From positions 23,996,560-24,060,559 of the forward strand of contig OY821742.1 in the NCBI GenBank assembly GCA_963682055.1: a DNA stretch of 64,000 nucleotides. The letters are read 5' to 3'. The notes below the pieces were generated by a model. That model saw only the letters and a list, made by a program, of their open reading frames with translations. It was not told the origin of the DNA and made no database searches. The stretch comes from Primula veris (lineage: Eukaryota; Streptophyta; Magnoliopsida; Ericales; Primulaceae). Below, piece by piece: positions 32,889-45,487 of the stretch (within the stretch, counting starts at the first letter, position 1; the number at the start of each line of letters is the position of its first letter). The translations under genes were made by a program, and so were the position numbers.

Positions 32889-35800
32889 CGGGGTTCACGA
32901 TGGTGGAGGAACTGGGTCGGAAAAAATAGAAATTCGAGTTGTAAGATATCTAATGAAACCGTCGCTGGAATTGAGATCTTATTCAAAGATAAAGATATCA
33001 AATATCTTGAGTTTCTTTTTGTATATTATATGGATGATCCGATTCGCAAGGACTATGATTGGGAATTGTTTGATCATCTTTCTCTGAGAAAGAGTCAAAA
33101 TAGAATCAACTTGAATTCGGGACCATTATTTGAAATCTTAGTGAAACACTGGATTTGTTATCTCATGTCCTCTTTTCGTGAAAAAATACCAATGGAAGTG
33201 GAGAGTTTCTTTAAACAACAAGGGGCTGGATTAACGATTCGATCAAATGATATTGATTATGTTTCCCATTTCTTCTTGAGAAACAAGCGGGCTTTTTCTT
33301 ATAAAATTGTGCTCAATTTGATATGTGGAAATTCCGACAAGATCTCTTTGTTAGTTGGGGGAAGAATCTAGACGAATTGGCTTTTTTGAGGAATGTATCG
33401 AGAGAGAATTGGATTTGGTTAGACAATGTGTGGTTGGTAAACAAGGATTGGTTTTTTAGCAAGGTATGGAATGTGTCGTCAAATATTCAATATGATTCCA
33501 CAAAATGTAGTTTAGTTCAGTTAAGGGATTCTAACCAATTGAAAGGATTTTCGGATCAATCTAGAGATCATTTGGATTCCATGAGTAATGAGGATTCGGA
33601 ATATCACACATTGATCAATCAAAGAGAAATTCAACAACAAAAATAAAGATCAATTCTTTGGGATCCTTCCTTTCTTCAAACGGAAGGAACAGAGATAGAA
33701 TTAGACCTATTTCCGAAATGCATGTCTAGATATTCCTCAATTGTCCGGCTATTCACGGAACGTGAGAAGCAGATAATTAATCATCTGCTTCCGGAAGAAC
33801 TAGAAGAATTTATTGGGAATCCAACAAGATACATTTGTTCTTTTTTCTCTGACAGATGGTCAAAGCTTCATCTGGGTTCGAATCCTACTGAAAGGTGCAC
33901 TCGAGATCAGAAATTGTTGAATAAACAACACGATATTTCTTTAGTCCCTTACAGGCAATCGAAAAATAAATAAATGGTTAATATATTCAAGATAATTACG
34001 AATTTACAAAATACCATCTCAATTTATCCTATTTCATCAGATCCGGGATGTGATATGGTTCCGAATGATGAATCAAATATGGACAGTTCTAATAAGATTT
34101 CATTCTTGAACAAAAATTCATTTTTTGATTTATTTCATGACTGGAACATGGGAGGATACACGTTCCACCACAATTTTGAATTAGAAGAGAGATATCAACA
34201 AAATGGCAGATCGATTCACTCTATCAATAACTGAGCCGCATCTGGTGTATCATAAGGGATTTGCCTTTTCTACTGATTCCTGCAGATTGGATCAAAAAAC
34301 ATTCTTGAATGAGATATTCAACTACATAGATGAATCGAAAAAGACATTTTTATTGGCTCTACCTCCTATTTTTTATGAAGAGAATGAATCTTTTTATCGA
34401 AGGATAAAAAAAATGGGCTCGGATCTCCTGCGGGAATGATTTAGAAGATCCAAAACCAAAGAGAGTGGTATTTGCTAGCAACAACATAACAAAGGTAGTC
34501 AATCAATATAGATTGATCCAAAATCTGATTGAAATCCAATATCGCACCTATGGGTACATAAGAAATGTATTCAATCCATTGTTTTTAATGAATTGATCCG
34601 ATCGCAACTTCGAGTATGGAATTCAAAGGATACTCTGAATCATAGAACTATAATGAAATATACGTTCAACCAACATTTATCGAATTTCAAAAAGAGTTAG
34701 AAGAAAGGGTTTGAACCCCTTGTTTTTATTTCTCGAACCGAGAGATCCATGAATCGGGATCCTGATGCATATAGATACAAATGGTCCAATGGGAGCAAGA
34801 ATTTCCAGGAATATTTGGAACATTTCTCTTCTGAGTAGAAGAGCCATTTTCAAGTAGTGTTCGATCGATTACGTATTATTCAATTGATTGGTCCGAGGTT
34901 ATCGACAAAAATTTTTTGTCTAAGCCACTTCGTTTCTTTTTATCCAAGTCACTTCTTTTTTTGTCCAAGTTTCTTTTCTTTTTGTCTAACTCACTTCCTT
35001 TTTTCTTTGTGAGTTTCGGGAATATCCCCATTCATAGGTCCGAATGATAAACTCTGCAATCAGTTGTTAGAATCAATAGGTCTTCAAATCATTTATTTCA
35101 AAAAATGGAGAGCCTTCTTATTGGATGATCATGATACTTCCCAAAAATCAACGGAGGAATAATATCACCATTTTTGTTCAATAAGATACCAAAGTGGATG
35201 ATTGACTCATTCCATACTCGAAAGAATCGTAGGAAATCCTTTGATAAAACGGATTCCTATTTCTCAATGATATTCCATGATCAAAACAATTGGTTGAATC
35301 CCGTAAAACTGTTTCATAGATGTTCATTGATATCTTGTTTTTCTAAAGCAAATCGACTTTGATTCTTGAATAATCCACATCACTTCTCCTTCTATTGTAA
35401 CAAAAGATTCCCTTTTTATGTGGAAAAGGCCCGTATCAATAATTATAATTTTACGTATGGGCAATTCCTCAATATCTTGTTCATTCGCAAAAAAACTAGT
35501 TTCTTTGTGCGTCGGTAAAAAAAAACATGCTTTTGGGAGGAGAGATACTATTTCACCAATCGAGTCATAGGTATCTAACCTATTCCAACCTAATGATTTT
35601 CCACAAAGTGGTGATGAAATGTATAACTTGGACAATTTTTTCCATTTTCCAAGTCGATCCGATCGTAGAGCTATTTACTCGATCACAGATATTTTTGACA
35701 CCTCTAACAAAGGGACAAATAGTCAATTTTGAAAGAATTTACTGCCAACTTCTTTCCGATAGGAATCTATCTGATTCTTAAGGGAAAAACTTGCATCAAT

Positions 35801-36775
35801 ATCTCAATTTCAATTCAAACATGGATTTGATTCACATTCCATGTTCTGAGAAATATTTACCATCCGAAAAGAGGAAAAAACAAAGTCTTTGTCAAACAAA
35901 ATTCGTTGAGAAAGGGCAGATGGATAGAACATTTCAACGAGAGAGTGCCTTTTCAACTCTCTCAAAATGGAATCTATTCCAAACATATATGTCATGGTTC
36001 CTTACTTCGACATGATACAAATATCTACATTGATATTTTTCGCTACTTTTTCAGACCTATTGCCGATACTAAGTAACAGTCAAAAATTTGTATCCATTTT
36101 TCAAGATATTATGCATGGATCAAATATCTCATGGCAAATTCTTCAGAAAAAATCGTATCTTCCATAATGAAATCTGATAAGTGAGATTTCGAGTAAGTGT
36201 TTACATAATCTTCTTCTGTCCGAAGAAATGATTCATCGAAAAAAAGAGTCACCATCGACACATCTGAGATCACCAAATGTTCGGGAGTTCCTCAATTCAA
36301 TCCTTTTCATTCTTCTTTTTGCTGGATATCTCATTTGTACACATCTTCTCTTTGTTTCCCGGGCCTCTAGTGAGTTACAGACAGAGTTCGAAAATGTCAA
36401 ATCTTTGATGATTCCGTCATCTATGATTGAGTTGCAAAAACTTCTGGATAGGTATCCTACATCTGAACCGAATTCTTTCTAGTTAAAGAATCTCTTTCTA
36501 GTTTCTCTGGAACAATTAGGAAATTCTCTAGAAGAAATATGGGGTTCAGCTTATGGCGGCAACATGCTATTTGGGGGTGGTCCCCTCTATAGGGTCAATT
36601 CAATACGTTCTAAGAAATAATATTTGAATATAAATCTCATCGATCCCAAAAGTATCATATCAAATCCCATCAATCGAATCACTTTTTCGAGAAATACGAG
36701 TCATTCTTGGATAAATGATCACTATGAGTCAGACATAATAGAATTTGATCAATCTTTTTTTCTGTCGTTAAGGTA
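32889..36775 (+). pseudogene. ycf2: Nuclear plastid DNA: internal segment of chloroplast ycf2
   Basis: About 3.9 kb is collinear with the plastid ycf2 gene, roughly from residue 200 to 1500 as I remember it. Landmarks in order: [10 protein letters not shown] (32950), [36 protein letters not shown] (33407), [14 protein letters not shown] (33597), [15 protein letters not shown] (33760), [36 protein letters not shown] (35177), [13 protein letters not shown] stretch (36100), [11 protein letters not shown] (36260), [24 protein letters not shown] (36430). The frame is broken about a dozen times by small indels and stops, and the gene lacks both ends, so it is non-functional. Ycf2 normally belongs to the plastid-inner-membrane import motor. 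After about 36640 the match contains larger deletions. Confidence 0.96.
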
Positions 36776-36890
36776 GAGAACTGAACCAAGAATTCTCTTT
36801 CTTCATCATCAATCGAATCAATGTTCGCGACCCAGGACTATTTTATCATCAATCCAATCCCCGTTCCAGAGATTTTTAAAATCTAAAATG
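36776..36890. other. Tail of the ycf2 insertion, source unclear
   Basis: The sequence GAATTCTCTTTCTTCATCAT through CCAATCCCCGTTCCAGAG has the style of plastid DNA but I cannot place it in ycf2. It may be a second plastid fragment joined to the first or a rearranged part of it. Confidence 0.35.
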
Positions 36891-36960
36891 CAAAAATCCA
36901 TTAAAAAATATGTTGTCAAATGGACCCATAGACTACTGACGTGTAAACGCAGTAGTTATG

Positions 36961-37375
36961 AAGTTGATAACAGTGCAAGGTCCATCATGGTCAATTTTAA
37001 ACACTTTCACACCCAAAATAAGAAAAAATATAATTTTGTTATCACTATATTAGTTTTGAAGTTGGTAAAAAAGCAAGGTACATCTAGGTCAATTTTAAAT
37101 ATTTTCAGGTCATTACTATATAAGAAAAATTCTACTTTTTTTAATCTCTATATTAGTTTTGAAGTTGATAAAAGAGCAAGGTCCATGCAGGTCAACTTTA
37201 AACATTTTTAGCCGAATATATATGATAAATATTCTAAAATAAAATCATAAATTTTTTAAGTTGATTAAAGAGCAATGTCTGATCAATTGTAAACATTTTC
37301 ACACCCAAAAATAAGAAGTTCTCTACTTTTTTTTATCAAAAGATTAATTTTGAGTTTGATAAACAAGCAAGGTCG
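36961..37375 (+). repeat. Degenerate tandem repeat, period about 98 bp
   Basis: Units start with (T/G)AAGTTGATAA..GAGCAAGGTCC at about 36961, 37059, 37160, 37259 and 37353 (spacing 98, 101, 99 and 94), each followed by GGTCAATTTTAAACATTTTC and a polyA/T stretch. It begins about 70 bp after the plastid-derived DNA. The ORF 36888-37211 is a translation of it. Confidence 0.75.
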
Positions 37376-39209
37376 GATTAATTTCAGAAAAACTTAGGCA
37401 AAAAAAAAATAACTTTTTTTAAATCACTTAAATCCCACCTTACTAAAGTTAAGTAATCCGATTTAATCACAATAATTAATTAGATCAAAAACAAAGCAAA
37501 ACCCACAAATCCAAACAAAATATAAAGCATAGTACCCATTAAATAATAATCTAAAAAACGAATTAAAAATTACCAGATCGATTAAAGATAAAACAAACAA
37601 ATAACAATCAATATAATGTTTTAAGAGAAATTAAATAACCTAAAAGAGATATACCGGTGCCTTGAATCCCTAGAGAGAGAGACACTGATGATGAATAAGA
37701 AGAAGGAGATGCGTAAGGATTTAATTAAATTACTATTAATACTACCATTATTATTATTATTATTTTTATTATTATTATTTGTAATAAATAATTTCTCTTA
37801 ATAATTGGGGTAAATGCAAATAAATGAAATAACAAATTATCAATTTATACAAGTAAACCCTCATTAACTATCAAACTTAAAAAATGCCAAGAACTTGAAA
37901 AATATGCAAAATCTAGACAAATTAATCTGGAAGGAGCCATTTGAGATTAATTCGGCAGCATGCCAGATTGTTTATTGTTCGAGTGGAGATTAATGAGATA
38001 TTGATTTTGTGATCGAATTTGGGGGAAATTATGGTTTTTTATTTTATTTTATTGTGAAGACTGGGAAATTATGGTGTTTTAAAAGATTGGGTTTTGTTTG
38101 ATTGAGGGGCACCAGACTCTACAATTTGGGGGCGTTACCGGCGGGACTGCCCTACGTTTTCATAATTCGGAATGATTTTTTGGTTATAAAATAATGCTCG
38201 GATACCAAATGTAAGTTTTTACTTTTAAGGAAGAACATAACCGTTATGTTTAATCTTTTAATGAGTAACAAAAAGATGAGACTTGAAAGTTTAGTGTTGA
38301 ATAAGAAATCATTCTCAAATACAGTTGAAAATGTATTTACTCTATCTTTTTGTTTGGACGATGGCTGTCCGAAGCCGCCTAACTTTTATTTTTTTGGTGG
38401 GTTGCCTACTGGTGAAATTTTTTATTTTGTCCATTAAAAAAAAAGCATAGAAAAAATATAGTATAAAATTTAATTTTTTCCAAAGCATATTTGTCATTGG
38501 GGTGGTTTTCCCGGTCCGCTTGGACTGTTTGCACATCCTCAAGGCCGACTTTGGCTGTCCTGCATCAATTAGTATCATAGCTTAGTGTTGAATGATGTTC
38601 TTTGTGTGTGGTTTAATTATGCTTAATTTGGACAACTGTAAAATTCCTCACTAAGAGCATATGCATCTCTAACGCTATATCATATTTTTCAGTTGAATAT
38701 AGTGAACAATGACAAAAGTTTAATTCATATCATCTTATTTTACATTACTCAAAATATAAATTCAGCTAAATGATTCTTTAGATATAAGCAACAAAACTCA
38801 TTCTTTAGCAACAAAAAATTAATAATATTTGGTTATGATAGGAAAATGTGTATCAGCAATGGTTTTTTAACTATGAATCTATGAAAAACTTACAGAAGAT
38901 GCATCATATATATGAACAAGTTCGAACTCTACCGTGTTTAACAAGCTAATAACTATTGAACTTATAGCTGAACATTTACATATAGACTTATTATGTTTCT
39001 AAAATGGTAAAAGAGATTATAAATACAGAACCACACTTTCACTCGTTCATATTCCGCATCAGTCTTACGGGTTTTTTGGTTGCAATTAAAACTCCAGCGT
39101 ATTGAGGAATCTATCTCACAAATTGTCATATGACACGACCAATCTGGTTGTACTCAAACCAACTGTAGAACATTTTTTTACTCACAATTAAAAATCTGCT
39201 ATTCAAAAC
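37376..39209. other. Sequence right of the ycf2 insertion
   Basis: It contains an ATT microsatellite (about 37745-37782) and an inverted pair of GGCTGTCC / GGACAGCC motifs at 38362 and 38555 that may be ends of a small element. No gene is seen; ORFs at 38246-38578 are short and unsupported. Confidence 0.4.
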
Positions 39210-39241
39210 CTAAATATAACTATAAAACCCAATAAATTTAC

Positions 39242-39701
39242 ATGAGACTCCACATACTATAGCAAGGTCATCCCACCAATGTTCAGCTACATCAATTGTT
39301 CCCCTCAAAGGATCCCATCTTAGTCCTGTTGTGATTTTTTGTTCTACACACCAAGCGGTGTAATCTTGTTTCAAAATATCGCATTTGTTTCTCATTTGCT
39401 TTTGATCATAATAGATTTTGATACTATTATAAAACGATTCGAACAACCCATCCCACCATTTGTTAGTTAGGCATTGGGCGCCTCTATTACCCTTTCTAAT
39501 TTCATCAACACATGTTTTGAGCAACACCCTAGTGTTGTTACTATCCCATTTGGTGTGAACCCTTCCGATATAGTTATCTGGCTTCCAATATTCATAGGAC
39601 CTCCTTCTCTTGTTAGGAATGGCAAGTTGAGTTGAATTTTTGGCTATCCTTAGTATGGAGTAAAAAAGTTGATTTGCTAGAAAGAAAAACGTAAACCTCA
39701 A
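39242..39701 (-). pseudogene. Harbinger ORF1, first part: Myb/SANT-like DNA-binding domain
   Basis: The minus-strand frame encodes a Myb_DNA-bind_3-type (Myb/SANT-like) domain: KWDSNNTRVLLKTCVDEIRK, NKWWDGLFESFYN, KQMRNKCDILKQDYTAWC, TGLRWDPLRGTIDVAEHWWD. This domain is the first part of plant PIF/Harbinger ORF1 proteins, which help the transposase bind DNA. In-frame GTAAAT after GGAGTCTCAT marks a donor. The true start is not clear: residues before NKRRRSYEYW look like read-through of an intron, and TTTCTTTCTAG at about 39680 could be an acceptor. Confidence 0.8.
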
Positions 39702-42700
39702 TAAGAGATGAGAAAAATATTATTTTCAAAAGTGATACTAAAAAAATCTTGTATTTAAGTTTTTTTCTTCAAAATTAACATGCCAAATAGATAAAAACAC
39801 GAATCAAATCAACTTGTAAACTGAAAAGGCTATAAAAAAAATATCGTCTAACTAAATATTAATTAACCTTATGAAAGTATTTAGGAAAAAAGAAATATGA
39901 AAGGGGAACAATAAACTCAATAAAAGAATTTTCAAATATGCATATTAATTAGCAACCTATATAGATCAATTAGTTATTATTGATCAAATGGGATGATGAG
40001 GATAAACTTGATGTAAAAAAAAATGTAAACATATACTTTTAAGACTCAAGATCAAATTAAAGATTATATATCTCTATTTGAACAAAAAGTAAAGAAAAAT
40101 AATTTTTCCCCAAAAAATATTTTAGGTGTACCCATAAATTCGTCACTTACTATTGAATTATCATAGATGTAGAAGTAGTTACAATTTTTAGAGGGGAGAT
40201 TAGCCGATGTAAAGTTTGATCTTTATAAAGAAATGGATGAAGGGGTCGAAACCCACATAGTTAAGTAAGAGAGAGAAGAATCGTGTAGGAGAAGAGTGCT
40301 ACAATTGTTAACTTTAACTTTTTCCACATAAGTATCAAAACTGATACTTAAGATAAGTTTACTTTTAGTTGAAATACTTTTTATTTAATTATCTTATTAT
40401 TACACTTCCAAACATAATTTTATACTTTTATACTTTTAAGTATAGTTAAGTAAAAGTAGACTTGAACCAAACAAGCACAAAATGTTTAACTAAATTTTCA
40501 CAGATTCATGTGCTTCTTTATATAAGTAGTTTACATTTGATAACTTGTAGCTAAGAAAGCGAGCATGCAATCAATGAAGACGTAGATGATGGCATATAAA
40601 CTAGGGTCGATGTCGATGATGCCGAATTTATCATCAATTTTTTGAGTCAAAAGTGATCACTTTGTTATTATTTCTATTAGTTGTGAGTTATCAGTAGGAC
40701 TTACCATTAGATCATGAATGCATTTCTGTCACTCTTAATCTGTTTTAGTTTTTGTAAATTTGTACATAACTTGGATGTTTTTTTTCATTTTATTCATCAT
40801 ATTATCTTATATATCTTACTTTGCATTATTAAAAAACATTGAATACAATTCTTGTATATTATTTTAATTAGTTGTTTTAATTATTATTTGTAATAAATCA
40901 ACAACAATTTTTCGATGGCTAGTTTATTCATTTATAATATTTTGTAACTATGGAAGATCAATTTGTCGACAAAATTAGTGACGGGTGTTGCGACGGAATA
41001 ACAACGACTACACTTTTTTTTTCATTTCCCAACAATACCTATTAGCTACGGCTTCACTGTCGCTATTGTGTTAAAAATATTAGTGACATACCTTTTAGAC
41101 TGACACAAAATTCCCCAACGCTCATTTTAGGGACGGCATTGATACACTCGCCGAACCGTCACAAACTCTCTATTTAGCTACGAATGGGTGATGAATTTGG
41201 TTGTCTTCGAATTGTACTTATTTTGTAGTTCTTTCCAGAGTAAACCCACTGAAAAAAACCTATAATCGAAGGACAAAAAAGTGCATGTTGGTTATAAGTA
41301 TATAACTGATACTCCCTTGATTTTGGCAATTATCAATGAGAGTGGAATTAGAAATGCGTCTCTTTAAAAACCTTGTCAAGGTAAACCTAGTAGGACAAAC
41401 TCTTTAACTAATGGAAAAAAAAAGTACACAAGTATTCGTCAAGATACTCCCCCACACTTACAAACGATTGGGTGCGAGAATTTCCACTAAGTAGTAATTA
41501 GTAAGGAATAAGCATTCTTTAGGATGCTCCCCCAACATGCACACAGCTATATGCAATGATTTCTTATTCCAAGAATTAGTACAAGCATACGTTCGGATGC
41601 TTCATTTTACTTGTGTTAGTACCTATTTCGTAGTACCTAATAAACTCCTTTTATCATCATTATATTGGCAAATAAAAATTAGCATTTATGATTATCAATA
41701 ATGATTTATTTCACTAACGGTTTTGCTTACATATGTGTAAGTTGGTCGAATATCCTTTAACTTGCACATTCCGTTGCAACTGGCGAATGCAACTAAAGTG
41801 CACAAGGACAAAGTTAGAAGATTCTATTTATGAAGATTCTGCGATCGGACAAATGATACTACTTGCGAAATTTTAAATGTAAATATACGATGAAAATATG
41901 AATCGTATCAAGAGAAGATAATCACCCAAGATTTAAACGAATTAAAGATCAAGATAAATAGAAGATATCTACATCAGTTGCAAAGTGATTATTTGATTTT
42001 ATTTGTTAAGATATCCTTTTGTAAGCGTGAGATATAAACGCATAACTTGGTTTTAAAAAAGACAATTGAAAACTCTAATTGCTTATAAAAAATACGTAGA
42101 ACATATTTGATTTATGCTTGATAGCAAAACAATCTGATAAAATCAATGTACATACAAATCAGAAATTCACAATGAAAAAAATCAATACGAATTATAGGAA
42201 ATTAAAGCTTACACTAATGTGGCCCATTGAGGATTTTGCATCATCCACGCCATGAGAAAACCCTAATATTTGGTTGGACACAAACATTGTTTCAATTTAG
42301 ATATAAGGGGAGATGAAATCGCACATTGCGCAAAACTTAATATTCAGGGGAAATGGTTTCTAATAGTTACTCTGTGTATGTGTATGTAAATGATTGTTGT
42401 ATATGTGTGTGTTTTATAATTTCTTATATTAAAATATATAAAAAGACTATTTTGTCAACGGCCTAATTTTGTTATGTGGCTTAACTTTTGCTGACATAAT
42501 GGACAGAGAAAATTAAATGGACTGATATGGGTAGTATGGTGACTAAATTAGGAATTCTAAAAGTGCAATGCACCAATTGTTAAAAACTGATACTCTCCCC
42601 ATTTCCAAAAAAATGGTTCACGAATGTTTTTCTGAAATATTAGGAAATGTTGCTAATAGTTAGTTGGGGTAATAGATATGTGCATTAATTATCGGGAAAA

Positions 42701-43369
42701 AATACGTTTAGTTTACTATCAATGTTTACCAATTTAGGTATTGGAGTACCACCACCTTTAACAATTTAAGTACTGATCTATAAATTATTTCACAATTGAG
42801 GACATAACGTTAAATAAAATGACGAAATTGCACTCATGTTCTCTCACCTATCATGTAATGAGTTATTGGAATTTTGTTGATTTATGTTGTTACATCTTTA
42901 ATTGGATAAAAATTTATACATTTGTACCTCAACTCAGAGCCTGCTTCAGAGGGAACCAACCTTACGAATAGCAGAGGCCACAATTCAAGATGAGGCCACA
43001 AAGTTTTACAATATTTGGTTAAATGAAGTATATTGCTTTAGATTTTTACATCTGTCACTTTGTGTAATATAAGCCGTCTATGATCTTATAGGCCATATAG
43101 ACTCTAGGGTCATAAAAGTAAACAATTAGTTTTTTTCTAATTTAAATAACTGCACTTAATACTTACGATTGGCTATCTTCAATTTTAGATAAATGTGAAT
43201 GAGTAACTAGTTGCTTTTTCAATTAATAACATAGAATTTTCAAATCTTAAATTAATTAAAGGAAGATTATTTTCTCTTCATTAGTTGTATGACTATACTT
43301 TTGAATACTCTAAATGGTCATCTTTTCTAATTGCAACTAGTAACCATATGTACGTATTTAATCCTATAA
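39702..43369. other. Repeat-rich intergenic DNA with possible Ale copia and CACTA remnants
   Basis: 39702-40481 is the proposed end of the Harbinger element. Around 40970-41200, GCGACGG/TAGTGACGG-type motifs recall CACTA subterminal repeats. Around 41360-41480 the minus strand resembles the conserved spacer between pol and the 3' LTR of Ale-type copia elements (a GACAAGGTTTTTAAAGAGAC segment after a TTTGTCCTACTAGGTTTACC-like stretch). 42680-42840 looks like another decayed element. No coding frame survives. Confidence 0.35.
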
Positions 43370-43822
43370 GAACATCTACAATAGTTTTGTTAAAATTTTC
43401 TTGTTAAAACTTGCAACATCATCATTTAAATATGTTTTAAATGACATATACACTTGTTAATTTTAGAACCCATATTAGTGTTAAACTTTAACAAAGTTAT
43501 CTACTTTTTAATTTAAATTGATTATTTAATAGGTATACTATTTATCTCTTAGTTAATAACCATTTACTACCTTCCAAAAAAATAACCATTTAACTAATAT
43601 ATACGAAGGAAATATATATGAAGGAAAAGTCCCGCGGTTGAGTTTTTGGCAGGGCTTTGAATATTTCTGCCACACGATCAAATAAACCTTGTTAACTTAA
43701 ACAATTTTTTTAACAATGTTAAAGTTAGTGGGTGATTTAACATAACTAATGTGAAACAAATTTTGGTTGTTAACTATTTTTTTTTTCTAACAAGTGACTT
43801 AATATAACTATTACAGATGCTC
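43370..43822. mobile_element. Tourist-like MITE (PIF/Harbinger), 453 bp
   Basis: Ends are GAACATCTACAATAGTT and, inverted, GAGCATCTGTAATAGTT, flanked by TAA on both sides (43367-43369 and 43823-43825), the 3-bp target of PIF/Harbinger transposases. Non-coding. Confidence 0.88.
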
Positions 43823-44221
43823 TAACAATGTAACTATTTAAGTTGTGTTAATGTTAACTTTTTCTTTATGTTAAATCTGTAAATTTTTAAAATTCAATTA
43901 ATAGTATTAATCAATGGTTTCTTTAATTTGTACCATGTCTTATTCTTAAAAGTTTTTGTAAAGCAATATTTAGAAAATTCAACATAAAAGGCCTCATGTT
44001 TGTAAGGATGTTATGGTCTCTAAATGTTTGGAGACGGCACTGTCTTAACTGTTTAAATTGCTACTCCAATTTCTAAACTGTTAACCACTAATAGTACAAT
44101 GTGATAGTTTGGTACATGGCAACTTTTACTTAATTATACTTTAAAGTACAAAAAAAAATATTTTGTATTTAGTGACACAATAAAATAAGCATACTTATAT
44201 AAAAAGTATTTGAAGTAATAA

Positions 44222-45268
44222 GGTTTACGTGCGATTTTTTTGCGGAATAAAAAACTAAAGCAAATAACGACCCAATCAACGTGATTATGAACTTAATGAA
44301 AAACAACGTCAGATATAAAAGCAAACATAAGCTACACAAGTAATCAATTAAGCAATAATATAAGTGCAGAAATTAAAGATTAAGCGAAAGAGATTGACAC
44401 AAGATGTATAGAGGTTCGGCAAACCCGCCTACGTCATCTCTCCGGAATTAAACGTTACCGGATATTATCACTATAATCTTTTTCCCAAAACTACAACCCA
44501 ATGAGCTAATCGACCGATTAATCTCCCCCTCACTCTATGAGTATCCGAATGAAAAAACCTGGAGCTTTTAACCTGCACTTGCTTATAAAGTCTCTATCCG
44601 ATCACTCGCTCACAAATGGGCTTATAATACGCTCTACAAATTTGAATCAAATAGTGTATCACTCACAAACAAATATCCTCGAACTGTTTACAAGACTACA
44701 AGATGAATACTCTCAAAAATATATATATAAGAACAAGTGATTAATTGGTAGTATTGGCCTTTTTCTTGCTTGATCTTTGATTCAATTGCAATAAACGTTG
44801 TGTGTGTGATTGGTGTGTTTTGAAGAGAGATTGTATGTGAAGAGCCAAAAAGTCTATTGGTCCTAATGTGACTGTTTGGGGTGGTTGGGTTTACTGTCCA
44901 ATGGATTAAGTCATGTACTTTAAAGAGATTTAAAATTCATTGCTTTTTACAGTGCGTTGTAACTTCACAACGTGTTGTAATCTTCATTTCTCCCTTCTCT
45001 GCTCACAACGTGTTGTGGTGTTATAACGTGTTGTGGTTTTCCTTTCTCTTTTCTCTCTTCACAATATGTTGTCATGTTACAACGTGTTGCATGTGGTCTT
45101 TCTTGCTCTTTAGCTTAGTTTTTGAATGGCAATCTGATTTAGATCCTTTATATACTATAACTCATAAACACTTGAGAAATCATTAGATAACACATAATGA
45201 GATTTATTAACTGTTAATTTGTTTTATTTATTATCAAAATAGTGATTTTTACAAAAGAAGATTCAACA
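44222..45268 (-). mobile_element. 3' LTR of the SIRE-type element
   Basis: It starts TGTTGAATCTTC on the minus strand directly after the purine tract and runs about 1.05 kb. The far end is uncertain: the pattern stops near 44222 without a clear CA terminus, so the last few dozen bases may be lost. A cluster of near-palindromes (ACAACGTGTTGT and variants) lies at 44950-45092. Confidence 0.65.
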
Positions 45269-45270
45269 AT

Positions 45271-45281
45271 CTCCCCTTTTT
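45271..45281 (-). promoter_or_regulatory. Polypurine tract of the SIRE-type element
   Basis: AAAAAGGGGAG on the minus strand, preceded by GTCATCGTC and followed by AT and the LTR start TGTTGAA. This is the usual primer site for plus-strand DNA synthesis in SIRE-type elements. Confidence 0.8.
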
Positions 45282-45487
45282 GACGATGACAAAAACATTG
45301 AATTTATACTTAATATGCTCATCTATAAAAGCAAAAGGTTGATAAAAATGCAAATAGATCATGAATAGAGCACAACAATCAATTGTCTAAGAGCTAATAA
45401 ACGCACAGCACAATCTCAATCCAACATACAAATGCAACATGTTAAATATATAAGATACCATTTCACAATATTGAAACATGGTCAAGA

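Larger units (their letters stand above)
32111..39241 (-). other. Putative 7.1 kb intron of the Harbinger ORF1
   Basis: A GT donor at 39240-39241 (after GGAGTCTCAT) and an AG acceptor at 32111-32112 join the two ORF1 halves in phase, as phase 1. The intron contains the plastid ycf2 insertion and a tandem repeat. Either the original intron was short and has been enlarged by insertion, or the halves were separated by insertion without splicing. Confidence 0.5.
28164..40481 (-). mobile_element. Decayed PIF/Harbinger transposon of about 12.3 kb with nested insertions
   Basis: Both genes of a Harbinger element are on the minus strand: a Myb/SANT-like ORF1 (39701 to 31462, split) and a DDE transposase (30975 to 28520). 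The proposed left end is GGGTCTCGTTTGTTTG at 28164 after TAA; the proposed right end, inverted, is GTGCTTGTTTGGTTCAAG near 40465-40481. Subterminal ACTTTTAAGTA motifs occur at both ends (about 28239 and 40426). The ends match only partly and the right target-site duplication is not evident, so the boundaries are approximate. Insertions inside: a 391 bp MITE, an Emigrant-like element, a plastid ycf2 segment and a 100 bp tandem repeat. Confidence 0.65.

Noticed and set aside
32889..36775. A working nuclear ycf2-like gene
   Set aside because: Frame breaks occur throughout and both ends of the gene are missing.
38342..38578. Possible MITE with GGCTGTCC/GGACAGCC ends
   Set aside because: The inverted similarity is only about 17 bp with mismatches and no target-site duplication was seen.
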